NCBI GenBank assembly: GCA_029263715.1
Contig: JAJUFP010000007.1
Location: forward strand, 88,319 to 152,318
Direction: 5' to 3'
Length of the DNA stretch: 64,000 bases
From: Nitrososphaera sp.
GTDB lineage: Archaea > Thermoproteota > Nitrososphaeria > Nitrososphaerales > Nitrososphaeraceae
The notes beneath the pieces are model-generated. The model ran no database searches. It was given only the letters and a program-made list of their open reading frames with translations, and was not told the origin of the DNA. Shown here piece after piece: positions 50,970-59,460 of this stretch. Positions within the stretch are counted from its first letter, which is position 1. Each line of letters starts with the position of its first letter. The position numbers and the translations under genes were made by a program.

Positions 50970-51853
50970 ATCCTGAAATAGAAAAGCGCGTCCGCTGCCA
51001 GTGCCACGAATATTATCACAAGGTAGGGCGCGGTAACCTTGTACGCTTTCCAGGCAAACTCTGGCGTCGGGTTCTTGGTCAGCTTGTAGTGGTATGCAAG
51101 CATCAGCCCGCCAGAGATGGCAGCAACTACAGTGTACAAAAGTCCAAGGCCAAAAAAGTATAGGGCGATGGAATACGGAAGCAAGATTGCAGTGTTTAGC
51201 AGTATGTAGCTGGCCGTCCTCTGGTTCCCTATAAGCACTGGAAGCATCGGCACCCTGACGCTGGCGTACTCTTCTCGGGCCTTGATGGCCAAGCACCAGA
51301 AATGTGGCGGCGTCCACATAAAGACTATCCAGCCAACAAGAAAGCCCAGCAGGTCCATCGAGCCGGTGGCAGTGGCCCAGCCGGCCATCGATGCGGCGCT
51401 CCCGGCAAAGCCGCCAATGACGATGTTAGACGCGTCACGGCGCTTGAGCCAGGCGGTGTATATTATCACGTAAAAGAATATGCCCAGGGCTATCATGCCT
51501 GTAGCCACCGGGTTGAGCGTGAACCAGGCGATGATAACAGACAGTATGCTTATGCCGATTCCGTAGGCAAGCACTGTGTTGGCAGACAGCCTTCCGGCGG
51601 GAATCGGCCTGTTGGCGGTCCGGCCCATCACCTTGTCGATGTCCCTGTCATAATAGTGGTTGAGCGCGCTGGAGCCCATGGAAGCAAGCGCCCCGGCCAG
51701 GGTCAGAAATCCCAGCTGCCAGGCAGTCACGTCCCACGCCACATCTGGGGTACTGTCAAACCTTGTGGCAGCCAGAAGCGATGTGACTGCTGTTATGACT
51801 AGAACCACCACTATGCGGGGCTTTGAAACTTCGATAATGTCACGTGCAGTCAC
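50966..51853 (-). CDS. ctaB: Protoheme IX farnesyltransferase
   Basis: A 295-residue UbiA-family prenyltransferase (heme O synthase), converting heme B to heme O for terminal oxidases. The first Asp-rich motif is LNHYYDRDIDKVMGRTANRPIPAGRL and the second region YTAWLKRRDASNIVIGGFAGS is present. About nine spans. Start at MTARDIIEVSKPRI. Supports heme-copper oxidase assembly in an aerobic archaeon. Confidence 0.95.
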   Translation of the reverse strand: MTARDIIEVSKPRIVVVLVITAVTSLLAATRFDSTPDVAWDVTAWQLGFLTLAGALASMGSSALNHYYDRDIDKVMGRTANRPIPAGRLSANTVLAYGIGISILSVIIAWFTLNPVATGMIALGIFFYVIIYTAWLKRRDASNIVIGGFAGSAASMAGWATATGSMDLLGFLVGWIVFMWTPPHFWCLAIKAREEYASVRVPMLPVLIGNQRTASYILLNTAILLPYSIALYFFGLGLLYTVVAAISGGLMLAYHYKLTKNPTPEFAWKAYKVTAPYLVIIFVALAADALFYFRI

Positions 51854-51911
51854 AGAAGCTGCCTCTGGATTGTTCTGCCGTTGCTTGCATTTAATTTATT
51901 CGCCACTAGCT

Positions 51912-52238
51912 TCAGTAGACGAAACGTTTCAAATTTGCCAATTGCATCTTGAAAAAAGTCATGATCTTGCGTCTGAGCAGGGCATGCTCTGCTTCAGACA
52001 GCCCGCATTTGCAGGCGCCCCTGTCTATGCTGTGCAATTCAGCTGTCCGGTATATGCTGGATATCATCTCCCGGGTTCTGGCAAAGTCGTAAAGCCCGGC
52101 CAGTCGCTGGGAGCGCTCAAGCATGTCCAGCAGGTTGACCGTGGTCAGCCATGCATCCCAGACGGTATCACTATCCACAATATCAAACAGGTCCGAAGCG
52201 GACAATCCGGCTGGTTTTTTATTTTTTGATAATAACAC
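51912..52238 (-). CDS. Hypothetical helical protein
   Basis: A 108-residue all-helical protein: SASDLFDIVDSDTVWDAW, LLDMLERSQRLAGLYDFA, and a C-terminal amphipathic helix. It has a C-x-C (CKCGL) near residue 76. Located upstream of ctaB on the same strand, 59 bp apart. No family recognised. Confidence 0.55.
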   Translation of the reverse strand: MLLSKNKKPAGLSASDLFDIVDSDTVWDAWLTTVNLLDMLERSQRLAGLYDFARTREMISSIYRTAELHSIDRGACKCGLSEAEHALLRRKIMTFFKMQLANLKRFVY

Positions 52239-52305
52239 AGCTTATCAAATATTTTAGAGGTCCAGAAAAGATTAATTATGCCAGAAATGCCCAACATTAC
52301 CAAAC

Positions 52306-53496
52306 ATGACGGACTGGGACCTGCTGACCCCCGGTATTGGGCTTACCAGCATTGGTATTGTTGGTGTAGCTGTATCGGTTTCTGGCATAGCCAAGACCTT
52401 CCTTGATGGCATGCACGCTGTTTCGATCTTGACCATGTTCATTGGAATGATACTTCTTGTCCCCGGGTTGTTCAAGGACGGATTTCCCATGTCCGGACGG
52501 GCCAAGTCTGCCACTTTTCTTACGTTGGGTTTCCTTGTTACCTTTGGCGTAGCCGGCGCAGTGACCGTAAGCGGCCAAGTCCCAAGCATCTACTCGTACA
52601 TAGGCTTGATGATCGCCATAGGAGTCCCGGCTGCCGTCCTCACCGTGGTCTCGTACAGAAGGCCGCAGTACACAAAGGCCCTTGGAGTAATTTTCATATC
52701 CGCGGCAATAGTGGCAGGCCTGACATTCTACTTCTTTAGTCTCGTGGCCCCCCAGCCGCCAGCACCGGTGGAAGAAACCGGCGGGGCAGCCCCTGCACCC
52801 GCTACGGCTCCAGCAAGGCCGGCCAACGTCATCAGCGCAAAGATCCTTGCCGGCGCATCTTCTGAGGGCAACCCAGACTACGAGCCGGATCCTCTCTCGG
52901 TTTCTAAGGGAGACGGCGTTGAATGGACAAACGAGGACACGGCGCCGCATACCGTTACCAGCTTTGCCGACGACGGCAAGTCTTTTGATTCAGGAATCAT
53001 CAACGCCAAAGCCACGTGGCTTCTTGACACCTCCACTCTGGCTGAAGGAGACTACGAATACTTCTGCACACTCCATCCGTTTATGAGGGGCATGCTGACA
53101 GTCACCGCAGCTGGTCAAACTGCCGGTGAGGAAAGCCCAGAGGCTACTGCGCCCCCAACCACGGCGCCCGGCGACACATCCGGTGCAGCCACGCCTGCAG
53201 CGACGGTGACCGCAGTCTCCATAGTGTTTGGAGCGTCGGCCCCAACCAACGGCGAGTTTTACAGCCCGGCAACCGTCGAGACAACCGTGGGAAGCATGGT
53301 TACCTGGAAGAATGACGACTCTGCCCTGCACACGGTGACCTCCGGCGATGCTGCCACCGTAAGCCCGGACGGCGTCTTTGACTCCAAGTTCATGAAGAAG
53401 GACCAGACCTTCTCCTTTGTGTTTGACAAGCCCGGAGAGTACAACTACTTTTGCACCCTGCATCCGTTTATGACCGGCAAAGTCATCGTCGAGTAA
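52306..53496 (+). CDS. Membrane-anchored protein with two plastocyanin domains
   Basis: A 396-residue protein. N-terminal four or so spans (about 10-150), a Pro/Ala-rich linker, then two type 1 copper domains at about 190-275 and 305-395. Both have the full ligand set: His in APHTVTS and LHTVTSG, and Cys-His-Met in FCTLHPFMRG and FCTLHPFMTG. The membrane block plus cupredoxins suit an electron carrier of the archaeal ammonia-oxidation chain, in which copper proteins replace cytochrome c. Its TAA overlaps the JAMM gene start (TAATG). Confidence 0.93.
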   Translation: MTDWDLLTPGIGLTSIGIVGVAVSVSGIAKTFLDGMHAVSILTMFIGMILLVPGLFKDGFPMSGRAKSATFLTLGFLVTFGVAGAVTVSGQVPSIYSYIGLMIAIGVPAAVLTVVSYRRPQYTKALGVIFISAAIVAGLTFYFFSLVAPQPPAPVEETGGAAPAPATAPARPANVISAKILAGASSEGNPDYEPDPLSVSKGDGVEWTNEDTAPHTVTSFADDGKSFDSGIINAKATWLLDTSTLAEGDYEYFCTLHPFMRGMLTVTAAGQTAGEESPEATAPPTTAPGDTSGAATPAATVTAVSIVFGASAPTNGEFYSPATVETTVGSMVTWKNDDSALHTVTSGDAATVSPDGVFDSKFMKKDQTFSFVFDKPGEYNYFCTLHPFMTGKVIVE

Positions 53497-53885
53497 TGCA
53501 AATAACCCTTACAGCAAGACAGCTGGCAGAACTAGAAGACCTGGCCAAGCAGTCGCTGCCAAACGAATCCTGTGCGCTTCTTTTGGGCAAGGAATCCAGC
53601 GTATTGGAAGTCCTGCCCATTGCAAACGCCGGCCTTTCAGAGGTCTCCTTTACCATCCCATCAGAAGAGCTGCTGATGGCCTACCATCTGGCGGAAAGCA
53701 AGGAGATGGATGTGGTCGGAATCTTTCACTCACACCCGTCATCGCCGGCGCCCTCCAGCACCGACGAAAAATACATGGAGATAAACCCCGTCGTCTGGCT
53801 GATATACTCTACCACCCAGAACCGGTTTGGTGCATGGGTCTTTGAAGATAAAGTCCGGCAAGCAGAGATGGTCGTTAGGGCGTAA
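53496..53885 (+). CDS. JAMM/MPN+ metalloprotease
   Basis: A 129-residue JAB1/MPN+ domain protein. The zinc site is HSHPSSPAPSSTD (H-x-H-x10-D), with an upstream Glu in PNESCALLLG. It starts ATG 53496, overlapping the preceding stop (TAATG), so it is translationally coupled to the di-plastocyanin. Archaeal JAMM proteins remove SAMP-type ubiquitin-like modifiers or process sulfur carriers. Confidence 0.9.
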   Translation: MQITLTARQLAELEDLAKQSLPNESCALLLGKESSVLEVLPIANAGLSEVSFTIPSEELLMAYHLAESKEMDVVGIFHSHPSSPAPSSTDEKYMEINPVVWLIYSTTQNRFGAWVFEDKVRQAEMVVRA

Positions 53886-55173
53886 GCCGTTCCGTGTCAC
53901 GGGGATACAGCACGACATCGCGGATGTTCTGTGCGCCGGTGAGAACCATCATCAGCCGGTCAAAGCCAAGGCCCCACCCAGAGTGCGGCGGCATGCCCCA
54001 GTCAAAGGCCTTCAGGTGCTCTGAAAAGCTGGCCGGGTTGAGACCCTGCTCTGCCAACCTACTCCTCAGTTTTTCTGGGTCGTGCAGCCTGCGGCCGCCA
54101 GATACCAGCTCCAGGTAGCCGTACTGCAGGTCAAAGGACTTGGACAGCTTGGGGTTGTCTTCCTTTTCATGGATGTAAAACGGCTTGAGTTTTAGCGGCC
54201 AGTCCATGATAAAGTAAAACCCGCGGTGAATCTCGCCCAGCCGGCGCAAGGCTGCGTCTGACAGGTCGTCTCCAAACTGCAGCTTCTCGCCTTCCTTGGA
54301 CAGCTCTTCAAGGCACTGCTCGTAGGTCAGCCGGTCTATCTTGTCAAAGGACAGGTCTGTCTTTAATCCGGCGGTCTCGACATCAGCCCGCCTTTTCTCG
54401 CGGAACTCGCGGATCACGTTTCCAACCAGCCTTTCGACGATGTCCATGACGTCCTCGTAGTCCATGTAGGCGGCCTCGACATCAACAGATATGAACTCGG
54501 AAAGGTGCCGCACCGTATGCGAGTTTTCTGCCCGGAAATACGGCCCTATCTCAAAGACCCGGTCCAGTCCCAGGGTCAGCTGTTCCTTGTACAGCTGCGG
54601 GCTCTGGGCCAGGTATGCTTTGCGCTTGAAATAGTCAAACCCAAAAAGGTTGGCGCCACCCTCACTGGCGCTTCCAATCACCTTGGGGGTGTTGACCTCG
54701 ATGAACCCCTCTTTTGCAAGAGTATCGCGTATAACCTGCAGTCCGGCTGAGCGAAGCCGAAAGATGGCCGCTACCCGCGGATTTCTCAGGTCAAGGGCCC
54801 GGGCGTCAAGCCTCTTGTCAAAGGATGACTCGACTCTTCCTGTGGGGTCTATGGGAAGCGGGTGGACTGCCCGTGTAAGCACTGTGAATTCCGTGACCTT
54901 GACTTCTATTGGAAAGTCCTTGGCCTTGCTTTTCTGAACCGTGCCGGCCGCAACGATGGCAGACTGCCTTGGCGTCTGGACTGCCAAAGGCACGTTGTCG
55001 CCGGTCACCACCAGCTGGCAGGCGCCAGTCACATCGCGGACCGTGATGAAGGCCAGTTTGCCTATATCCCGTATGTCTTCAATCCAGCCGCCGATGCGGA
55101 CCTGCTTTCCAACCAGGTCTTCACCCAGCTGGCTTGCATAATGGGTTCTATGAATGTCTGTCATCTTGATCAC
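53875..55173 (-). CDS. aspS: Aspartyl-tRNA synthetase (archaeal type)
   Basis: A 432-residue class IIb synthetase. N-terminal OB fold (VRIGGWIEDIRDIGKLAFITVRD), then motif 2 (YFRAENSHTVRHLSEFISVD) and motif 3 (GWGLGFDRLMMVLTG). The ATG overlaps the KH-protein stop by 4 bp, so the two form an operon. Archaeal AspRS may be non-discriminating (charging tRNA-Asn as well); that depends on the GatCAB partner. Confidence 0.96.
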   Translation of the reverse strand: MIKMTDIHRTHYASQLGEDLVGKQVRIGGWIEDIRDIGKLAFITVRDVTGACQLVVTGDNVPLAVQTPRQSAIVAAGTVQKSKAKDFPIEVKVTEFTVLTRAVHPLPIDPTGRVESSFDKRLDARALDLRNPRVAAIFRLRSAGLQVIRDTLAKEGFIEVNTPKVIGSASEGGANLFGFDYFKRKAYLAQSPQLYKEQLTLGLDRVFEIGPYFRAENSHTVRHLSEFISVDVEAAYMDYEDVMDIVERLVGNVIREFREKRRADVETAGLKTDLSFDKIDRLTYEQCLEELSKEGEKLQFGDDLSDAALRRLGEIHRGFYFIMDWPLKLKPFYIHEKEDNPKLSKSFDLQYGYLELVSGGRRLHDPEKLRSRLAEQGLNPASFSEHLKAFDWGMPPHSGWGLGFDRLMMVLTGAQNIRDVVLYPRDTERLTP

Positions 55174-55697
55174 CTGTATTCAAACTCGACTAAAAGCTCG
55201 ATGTTCCTTACGGCCTTGGCTATCTTTTGGATCTTGGCAATGTCTTTTTTCTGGTCCGGCCTGCCAGCAACAACGACTTTTGTTACCTTGCCGTCTGGAA
55301 GCCAGAACTGGTTGACGCTCAGCACCCTGGCCGGGTGGAACAGGCTTTCAACGAACTGTCTTTCTGATGACTCGGATTCCAAGAACCAGACCTCCTGGCC
55401 AAACTCATTTCCTATCCTTTCTGCCAGGGCCGGGTTCCTGCGCAGGGCCATGACATCGGGATTCCTCAAAACCAGCACAAAGTCGTCATCCACCCTGGCG
55501 CTCTTGACCAGAGTGAACTTGTCGACTTCTGGGCTTTTGCTGGCAACCTTGGATAGTTTGATGGATGCATCCACATCGTCCTGCGTCAGCGCTCCAGACT
55601 GGAGTCTTGCCTCGCATTTGGCGCATAGAACGCCGGTCTTGGCGTCAAACGAGCAGATGGGAACCTTCAAGCTTGGACTCCTGTTATAAACTTGCAT
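55170..55697 (-). CDS. KH-domain protein, NusA-like, upstream of aspS
   Basis: A 175-residue protein beginning MQVYNRSPSLKVPICSFDAKTGVLCAKC. The N-terminus has a C-x2-C unit (LCAKC) and the C-terminal part contains the KH-like VVVAGRPDQKKDIAKIQKIAKAV. This order is typical of archaeal KH/NusA-like RNA-binding proteins. It overlaps aspS by 4 bp. Its TATA-like element (CCATATAA, 55713-55720) lies just inside the left target duplication of element B. Confidence 0.7.
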   Translation of the reverse strand: MQVYNRSPSLKVPICSFDAKTGVLCAKCEARLQSGALTQDDVDASIKLSKVASKSPEVDKFTLVKSARVDDDFVLVLRNPDVMALRRNPALAERIGNEFGQEVWFLESESSERQFVESLFHPARVLSVNQFWLPDGKVTKVVVAGRPDQKKDIAKIQKIAKAVRNIELLVEFEYR

Positions 55698-55733
55698 TAT
55701 TTTAATTGACTGCCATATAACCGGTATGAAGAA

Positions 55734-55772
55734 TACACCATTCATCTGCATATTCAAACCATGTTCAAGATG
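55734..55772 (+). repeat. Left terminal inverted repeat of element B
   Basis: Starts TACACCATTCATCTGC and ends CATGTTCAAGATG at 55772. Complementary to the right repeat apart from two mismatches and a 3-nt gap. Confidence 0.85.
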
Positions 55773-55927
55773 AAGGGCAGTTGTTGCACGCTTGTCTGTT
55801 AACTTCGAGTGATGAATCTATAATTTTATCATATGAATTCGTACGTTGGAACGGATAAAGCAGTTGATATTATAAAAGACAACAAACAGATCAGAAAACT
55901 TAATGCAAACCCAAAGTCAGCCATACT

Positions 55928-56644
55928 ATGCAAGTCGAATTATTGAATAGAATGAACGAGAAGAACAAGGCAGAAATGCCAAATTGGACCCGTATTGCTA
56001 GTTTAATACCTTCAACATTTCCAGAATCAATGTCGGATTTATTGGATTTTGCTCAAACTCATACTAGCGTATATTCCAAGATGGCATTTGCTGACTACCA
56101 TTATCACATCTTGAACCAAGTTTATCGACCAAATCAGACAGACAGGCAGTCTGATACCCCCGAATGGGTCATGGCAGAACTATATGCAATTATCAATAGT
56201 CTATATTCTGCACTTGACACCTTAGGATATGAGATAAGCTTAGCTTACAAGTTGAGTTTTAGTGCAGGGGATATTTATATTAGCCACAATCATGCTGAGC
56301 CAAAGAAAGATTGCTTTAGATGTTCTTTGCCTACTTCGGAGCAAATTACATCCTATCTAAATAGAGAATTGAATCAAAATTGGTTTGATACATTCAAAAA
56401 ATTACGTAACCAGATAAATCACAAGAATCTGGTCGTTAGTAGTATTGTTATACGTGTTGACGGAAATGATAATACAACACTGCTGAAAATTCCTAGAGAC
56501 TCATCAAAATTTGCTCCACCACCGTCGGATTTCATTCACGAAATCAACCAATATTGTCTGGAAAGAAGAGATAATGTAATAAAATTGATTGACAACGCAT
56601 ATCCATTAATTGAGTCACAAATACGAAACACCTTCAAAATTTAG
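55928..56644 (+). CDS. HEPN-like protein with RX4H motif, cargo of element B
   Basis: A 238-residue, mainly helical protein. It contains R160-NQIN-H165 (KKLRNQINHKN), an RX4H motif of the HEPN ribonuclease type, after a helix-rich N-terminal part with an aromatic YHYHILNQVYR segment. HEPN proteins are often toxins or defence effectors. A TATA-like CTATAATTTTATC is upstream near 55818-55830. The gene is low-GC, unlike its surroundings, so it looks acquired. The fold assignment rests on the RX4H motif and helical pattern. Confidence 0.55.
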   Translation: MQVELLNRMNEKNKAEMPNWTRIASLIPSTFPESMSDLLDFAQTHTSVYSKMAFADYHYHILNQVYRPNQTDRQSDTPEWVMAELYAIINSLYSALDTLGYEISLAYKLSFSAGDIYISHNHAEPKKDCFRCSLPTSEQITSYLNRELNQNWFDTFKKLRNQINHKNLVVSSIVIRVDGNDNTTLLKIPRDSSKFAPPPSDFIHEINQYCLERRDNVIKLIDNAYPLIESQIRNTFKI

Positions 56645-56656
56645 CAAAACCACACG

Positions 56657-56698
56657 CATCTTGAACATGTAAGTTTGAATATGCAGATTAATGGCGTA
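56657..56698 (-). repeat. Right terminal inverted repeat of element B
   Basis: Read on the minus strand it begins TACGCCATTAATCTGC and ends CATGTTCAAGATG. Followed by ATGAAGAA at 56699-56706. Confidence 0.85.
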
Positions 56699-56742
56699 AT
56701 GAAGAACAACGTATTATAGGCAGCAGGAAGCCCGGCGATCAG

Positions 56743-57717
56743 ATGCTTGCCCCGGCAGACAAGAAACTTGCAGTGTCCGGCCTAAAGGCGTACTATATGA
56801 CTGAGGCCGGCCCGGTCAAGGCTGTCGACGGGGTGGACCTGGAACTGGCGCCAAATGAGTCCCTTGGAATAGTGGGCGAGTCTGCCTGCGGGAAAAGCAG
56901 CCTTGGCGCGGCATTGATGCGATCGCTGCAGGCCCCCGGTAAGATAGTCGAGGGCTCCGTGGTTTTGGCCGGCCAGGACGTCTCCAAGCTATCGAACTCG
57001 GAGTTCAACAGGCAAGTGCGCTGGAAAAAAATAGCCATGGTCTTTCAGGGCGCCATGAATGCCCTTGACCCTGTCTACACTGTGGAAAGCCAGCTGCGTG
57101 AGCTTTTAAAAGAGCACGGTTTTGAAGGCGACTTACACGACAAGATAGCCAAATCCCTGGAGCAGGTGGACCTTGACCCGTCGGTGGCATCCAGGTACCC
57201 CCATGAGCTGTCCGGCGGCATGAAGCAGCGCGTTGTCATAGCCATGGCCCTGCTTTTGGAGCCAGACCTGCTGATAGCCGACGAGCCCACCACCGCCCTT
57301 GACGTGCTTGTACAGTCGCAGATAATAAAACTGCTGAAAAAACTGCAGGAAGAAAAGGGCATCACAGTCATCCTCATCAGCCATGACCTGGGGCTTGTCT
57401 CCCAGCTGGCAAGCAAGATAGCCATAATGTACGGCGGCCAATTGATAGAAGTTGGGTCCACACAGGACATCTACAAAAACCCCAAGCACCCGTACACACA
57501 GGCCCTGATTGCCGCAGTTCCCCGGCTTAGGTCCGACAGCAAAAAGATCCACTTTATACCCGGAAGCCCGCCAAACCTGCTCAACGCGCCGGAAGGCTGC
57601 AGGTTTTACGATCGCTGCCCGTACGCCATGGATGTCTGCAAAAAAACGCCGCCAGAGTTCAAGACAGAGACCGGGTACGTGCGCTGCTGGCTTTATGATC
57701 CTAAAGGAAAGGAGTAG
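56743..57717 (+). CDS. Peptide/nickel-type ABC transporter ATPase (DppD/OppD-like)
   Basis: A 324-residue ATP-binding protein of the dipeptide/oligopeptide importer type. Walker A GESACGKSS, Q-loop FQGAMNALDPVYTV, signature ELSGGMKQRVVIA, Walker B LLIADEPTTALD, and the C-terminal oligopeptide-family region FIPGSPPNL ... CRFYDRCPYAMDVCKK (cysteines possibly for an Fe-S cluster). No permease or binding-protein genes adjoin it in this window, so it is an orphan here. A TATA-like TATTATAGG at 56712-56720 precedes the ATG by about 28 nt. Confidence 0.9.
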   Translation: MLAPADKKLAVSGLKAYYMTEAGPVKAVDGVDLELAPNESLGIVGESACGKSSLGAALMRSLQAPGKIVEGSVVLAGQDVSKLSNSEFNRQVRWKKIAMVFQGAMNALDPVYTVESQLRELLKEHGFEGDLHDKIAKSLEQVDLDPSVASRYPHELSGGMKQRVVIAMALLLEPDLLIADEPTTALDVLVQSQIIKLLKKLQEEKGITVILISHDLGLVSQLASKIAIMYGGQLIEVGSTQDIYKNPKHPYTQALIAAVPRLRSDSKKIHFIPGSPPNLLNAPEGCRFYDRCPYAMDVCKKTPPEFKTETGYVRCWLYDPKGKE

Positions 57718-57720
57718 TCC

Positions 57721-59424
57721 ATGTCGATTCTGACCTACTTTCCATTCCAGCAGATGCGCGAAAGGCAGCGCTCCACGCTTTTAGAGATTGAATCAGCAAT
57801 CAAGTCCGGATACCGGCACATCTTCCTTGAGGCTCCCACCGGCTTTGGCAAGACGCCGGTTGCCATCACCATGGTAAGGTACCTGGGCAACTCGCATATC
57901 TGCACTGCAACAAAGGACCTGCAGGCGCAGTACAGACGTGACTTTCCATTTGTCTTTGAAGTCAAGGGCCGCGGAAATTTCCCCTGCATCGTAAAGGAGG
58001 AGATGGGCCTTGACGAGAACTGCGACTTTGGCCCATGCGTCAAGGATGCCGAGTACGACTGCGCGTACAAGACGCGGCTTTTAGACTACAGAACCATAGG
58101 CGAGGGCACGCCGTCTGAAACCGTCAGACTTGATAGCCTTGCAGAGAAGGGCTACATCGAGAGACTGAGAAAACAGTCAAAACTAGTCGAGCTGGAATGG
58201 AGGCCCTGCCACTACTTCCACCAGAAATGGATAGGAGCCAGGGCCAGCCACACCGTATACAACTACCACTACTTTTTGTCAGACATATTCTATGCCGGCA
58301 CGACTCAAACTCGAAAACTGCTGGTGCTAGACGAGGCCCACCAGCTGGAAAGGGAGGTGGGGGACTTTAAGAGCCTTGCAATCAACAAAAACTCGCTTCG
58401 GTTCCTTCCAAGGCTTCAGATGCCAAGGGAGCGGCTTGACGACATTGAGACATGGATGGAGTTTTGCTCCAACTTCCATGACCGGCTGCTCAAGTTTGTA
58501 GAGCTGGCCACCGACTCGATAGAGGCAGGACGGCTAGTAGAGCCGTACACGGAAAGAAACCTCATCGAGGCGATAAACCGGCAAAAGAACGTCGAGGCCG
58601 CGCTTTACGACATGCGGTCAAACAAGCGCAACTGGATAGTCTCCGGCGTGCAAAAAGATCCTGCAGGCCAGTGCCAGTCCGTCACGCTGACGCCCCTTGA
58701 GACCCACCGGTACTTTGACGAGATACTGGACAAGGGCACCATCTCGCTTTTCATGAGTGCCACGATACTCAGCAAGGACTACATGTGCAAGGTGACCGGC
58801 CTTGACCCGCAGAAAGTCAAGTTCATCCAGATCCGAGATTCCGAGTTTCCGGTAAGCAACCGGCCCATACGGCTGATGAACGTTGCCTGGCTTAATGCCA
58901 AGACCATGAGCGAAAGCCTGCCCAAGATAGCCAAGGCCATAGACAACATCATGTCCATCCACAGAAACGAGAAGGGCATAATCCACACCACGTCGTACAT
59001 GCAGCTGCAGTTCATCCGCGAGAACCTGAGCCGGGAGAACTCTGGCAGGCTGATAGAGACCGGCTCTACCCTAGATAGGGAGGAGGTTCTGGCCAAGCAT
59101 GCGGCAAGCAAGAGGCCCACCGTGCTGATATCGCCCTCATTGCATCAGGGCGTGGACCTCAAAGACGAGCTGTCCCGGTTTCAGATAATAGTCAAGGTGC
59201 CGTATCCGGACCTGACAGACAAAAAGGTCTCGGCCATGAAGGACCGGGACCCCAAATGGTACAACTGGCACACTGTCTTGCGATTGGCCCAGTCCTATGG
59301 CCGCAGCGTCAGAGGTCCGGAAGACTTTGCCACCACGTACATCTTGGACAGCAGCATAACGTATTTGTTAAAGTCGGCGCAGGATATCGTCCCCAAGTGG
59401 TTTTCAGAGGCCATAAAAACATAG
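57721..59424 (+). CDS. XPD/Rad3-family DNA helicase
   Basis: A 567-residue superfamily 2 helicase of the XPD/Rad3/DinG type. Walker A EAPTGFGKTPVA at about 36-47, DEAH box VLDEAHQLE. Four cysteines between them (GRGNFPC, GPC, YDC, RPCHY) fit the Fe-S cluster domain. The C-terminal helicase motif VI is QSYGRSVRGPEDF. Functions in nucleotide excision repair or related processes. Begins 3 bp after the ABC gene, so likely co-transcribed with it. Confidence 0.85.
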   Translation: MSILTYFPFQQMRERQRSTLLEIESAIKSGYRHIFLEAPTGFGKTPVAITMVRYLGNSHICTATKDLQAQYRRDFPFVFEVKGRGNFPCIVKEEMGLDENCDFGPCVKDAEYDCAYKTRLLDYRTIGEGTPSETVRLDSLAEKGYIERLRKQSKLVELEWRPCHYFHQKWIGARASHTVYNYHYFLSDIFYAGTTQTRKLLVLDEAHQLEREVGDFKSLAINKNSLRFLPRLQMPRERLDDIETWMEFCSNFHDRLLKFVELATDSIEAGRLVEPYTERNLIEAINRQKNVEAALYDMRSNKRNWIVSGVQKDPAGQCQSVTLTPLETHRYFDEILDKGTISLFMSATILSKDYMCKVTGLDPQKVKFIQIRDSEFPVSNRPIRLMNVAWLNAKTMSESLPKIAKAIDNIMSIHRNEKGIIHTTSYMQLQFIRENLSRENSGRLIETGSTLDREEVLAKHAASKRPTVLISPSLHQGVDLKDELSRFQIIVKVPYPDLTDKKVSAMKDRDPKWYNWHTVLRLAQSYGRSVRGPEDFATTYILDSSITYLLKSAQDIVPKWFSEAIKT

Positions 59425-59460
59425 AACGTTTTTATTCGGACAAGGGCGAAAATTTCACGT

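Larger units (their letters stand above)
55726..56706. mobile_element. Element B: TIR-flanked cargo element (body 55734-56698) with 8-bp target duplication
   Basis: A 965-bp insertion in what was a 72-bp divergent intergenic region between the KH gene and the peptide ABC ATPase gene. Ends are inverted repeats: 55734-55772 and 56657-56698, identical at 37 of 39 compared positions with one 3-nt gap. Both are abutted by the direct repeat ATGAAGAA (55726-55733; 56699-56706). The only gene inside is a HEPN-like protein in A/T-rich sequence; no transposase. The two flanking genes' TATA-like elements are about 5 bp outside each end. Confidence 0.85.
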
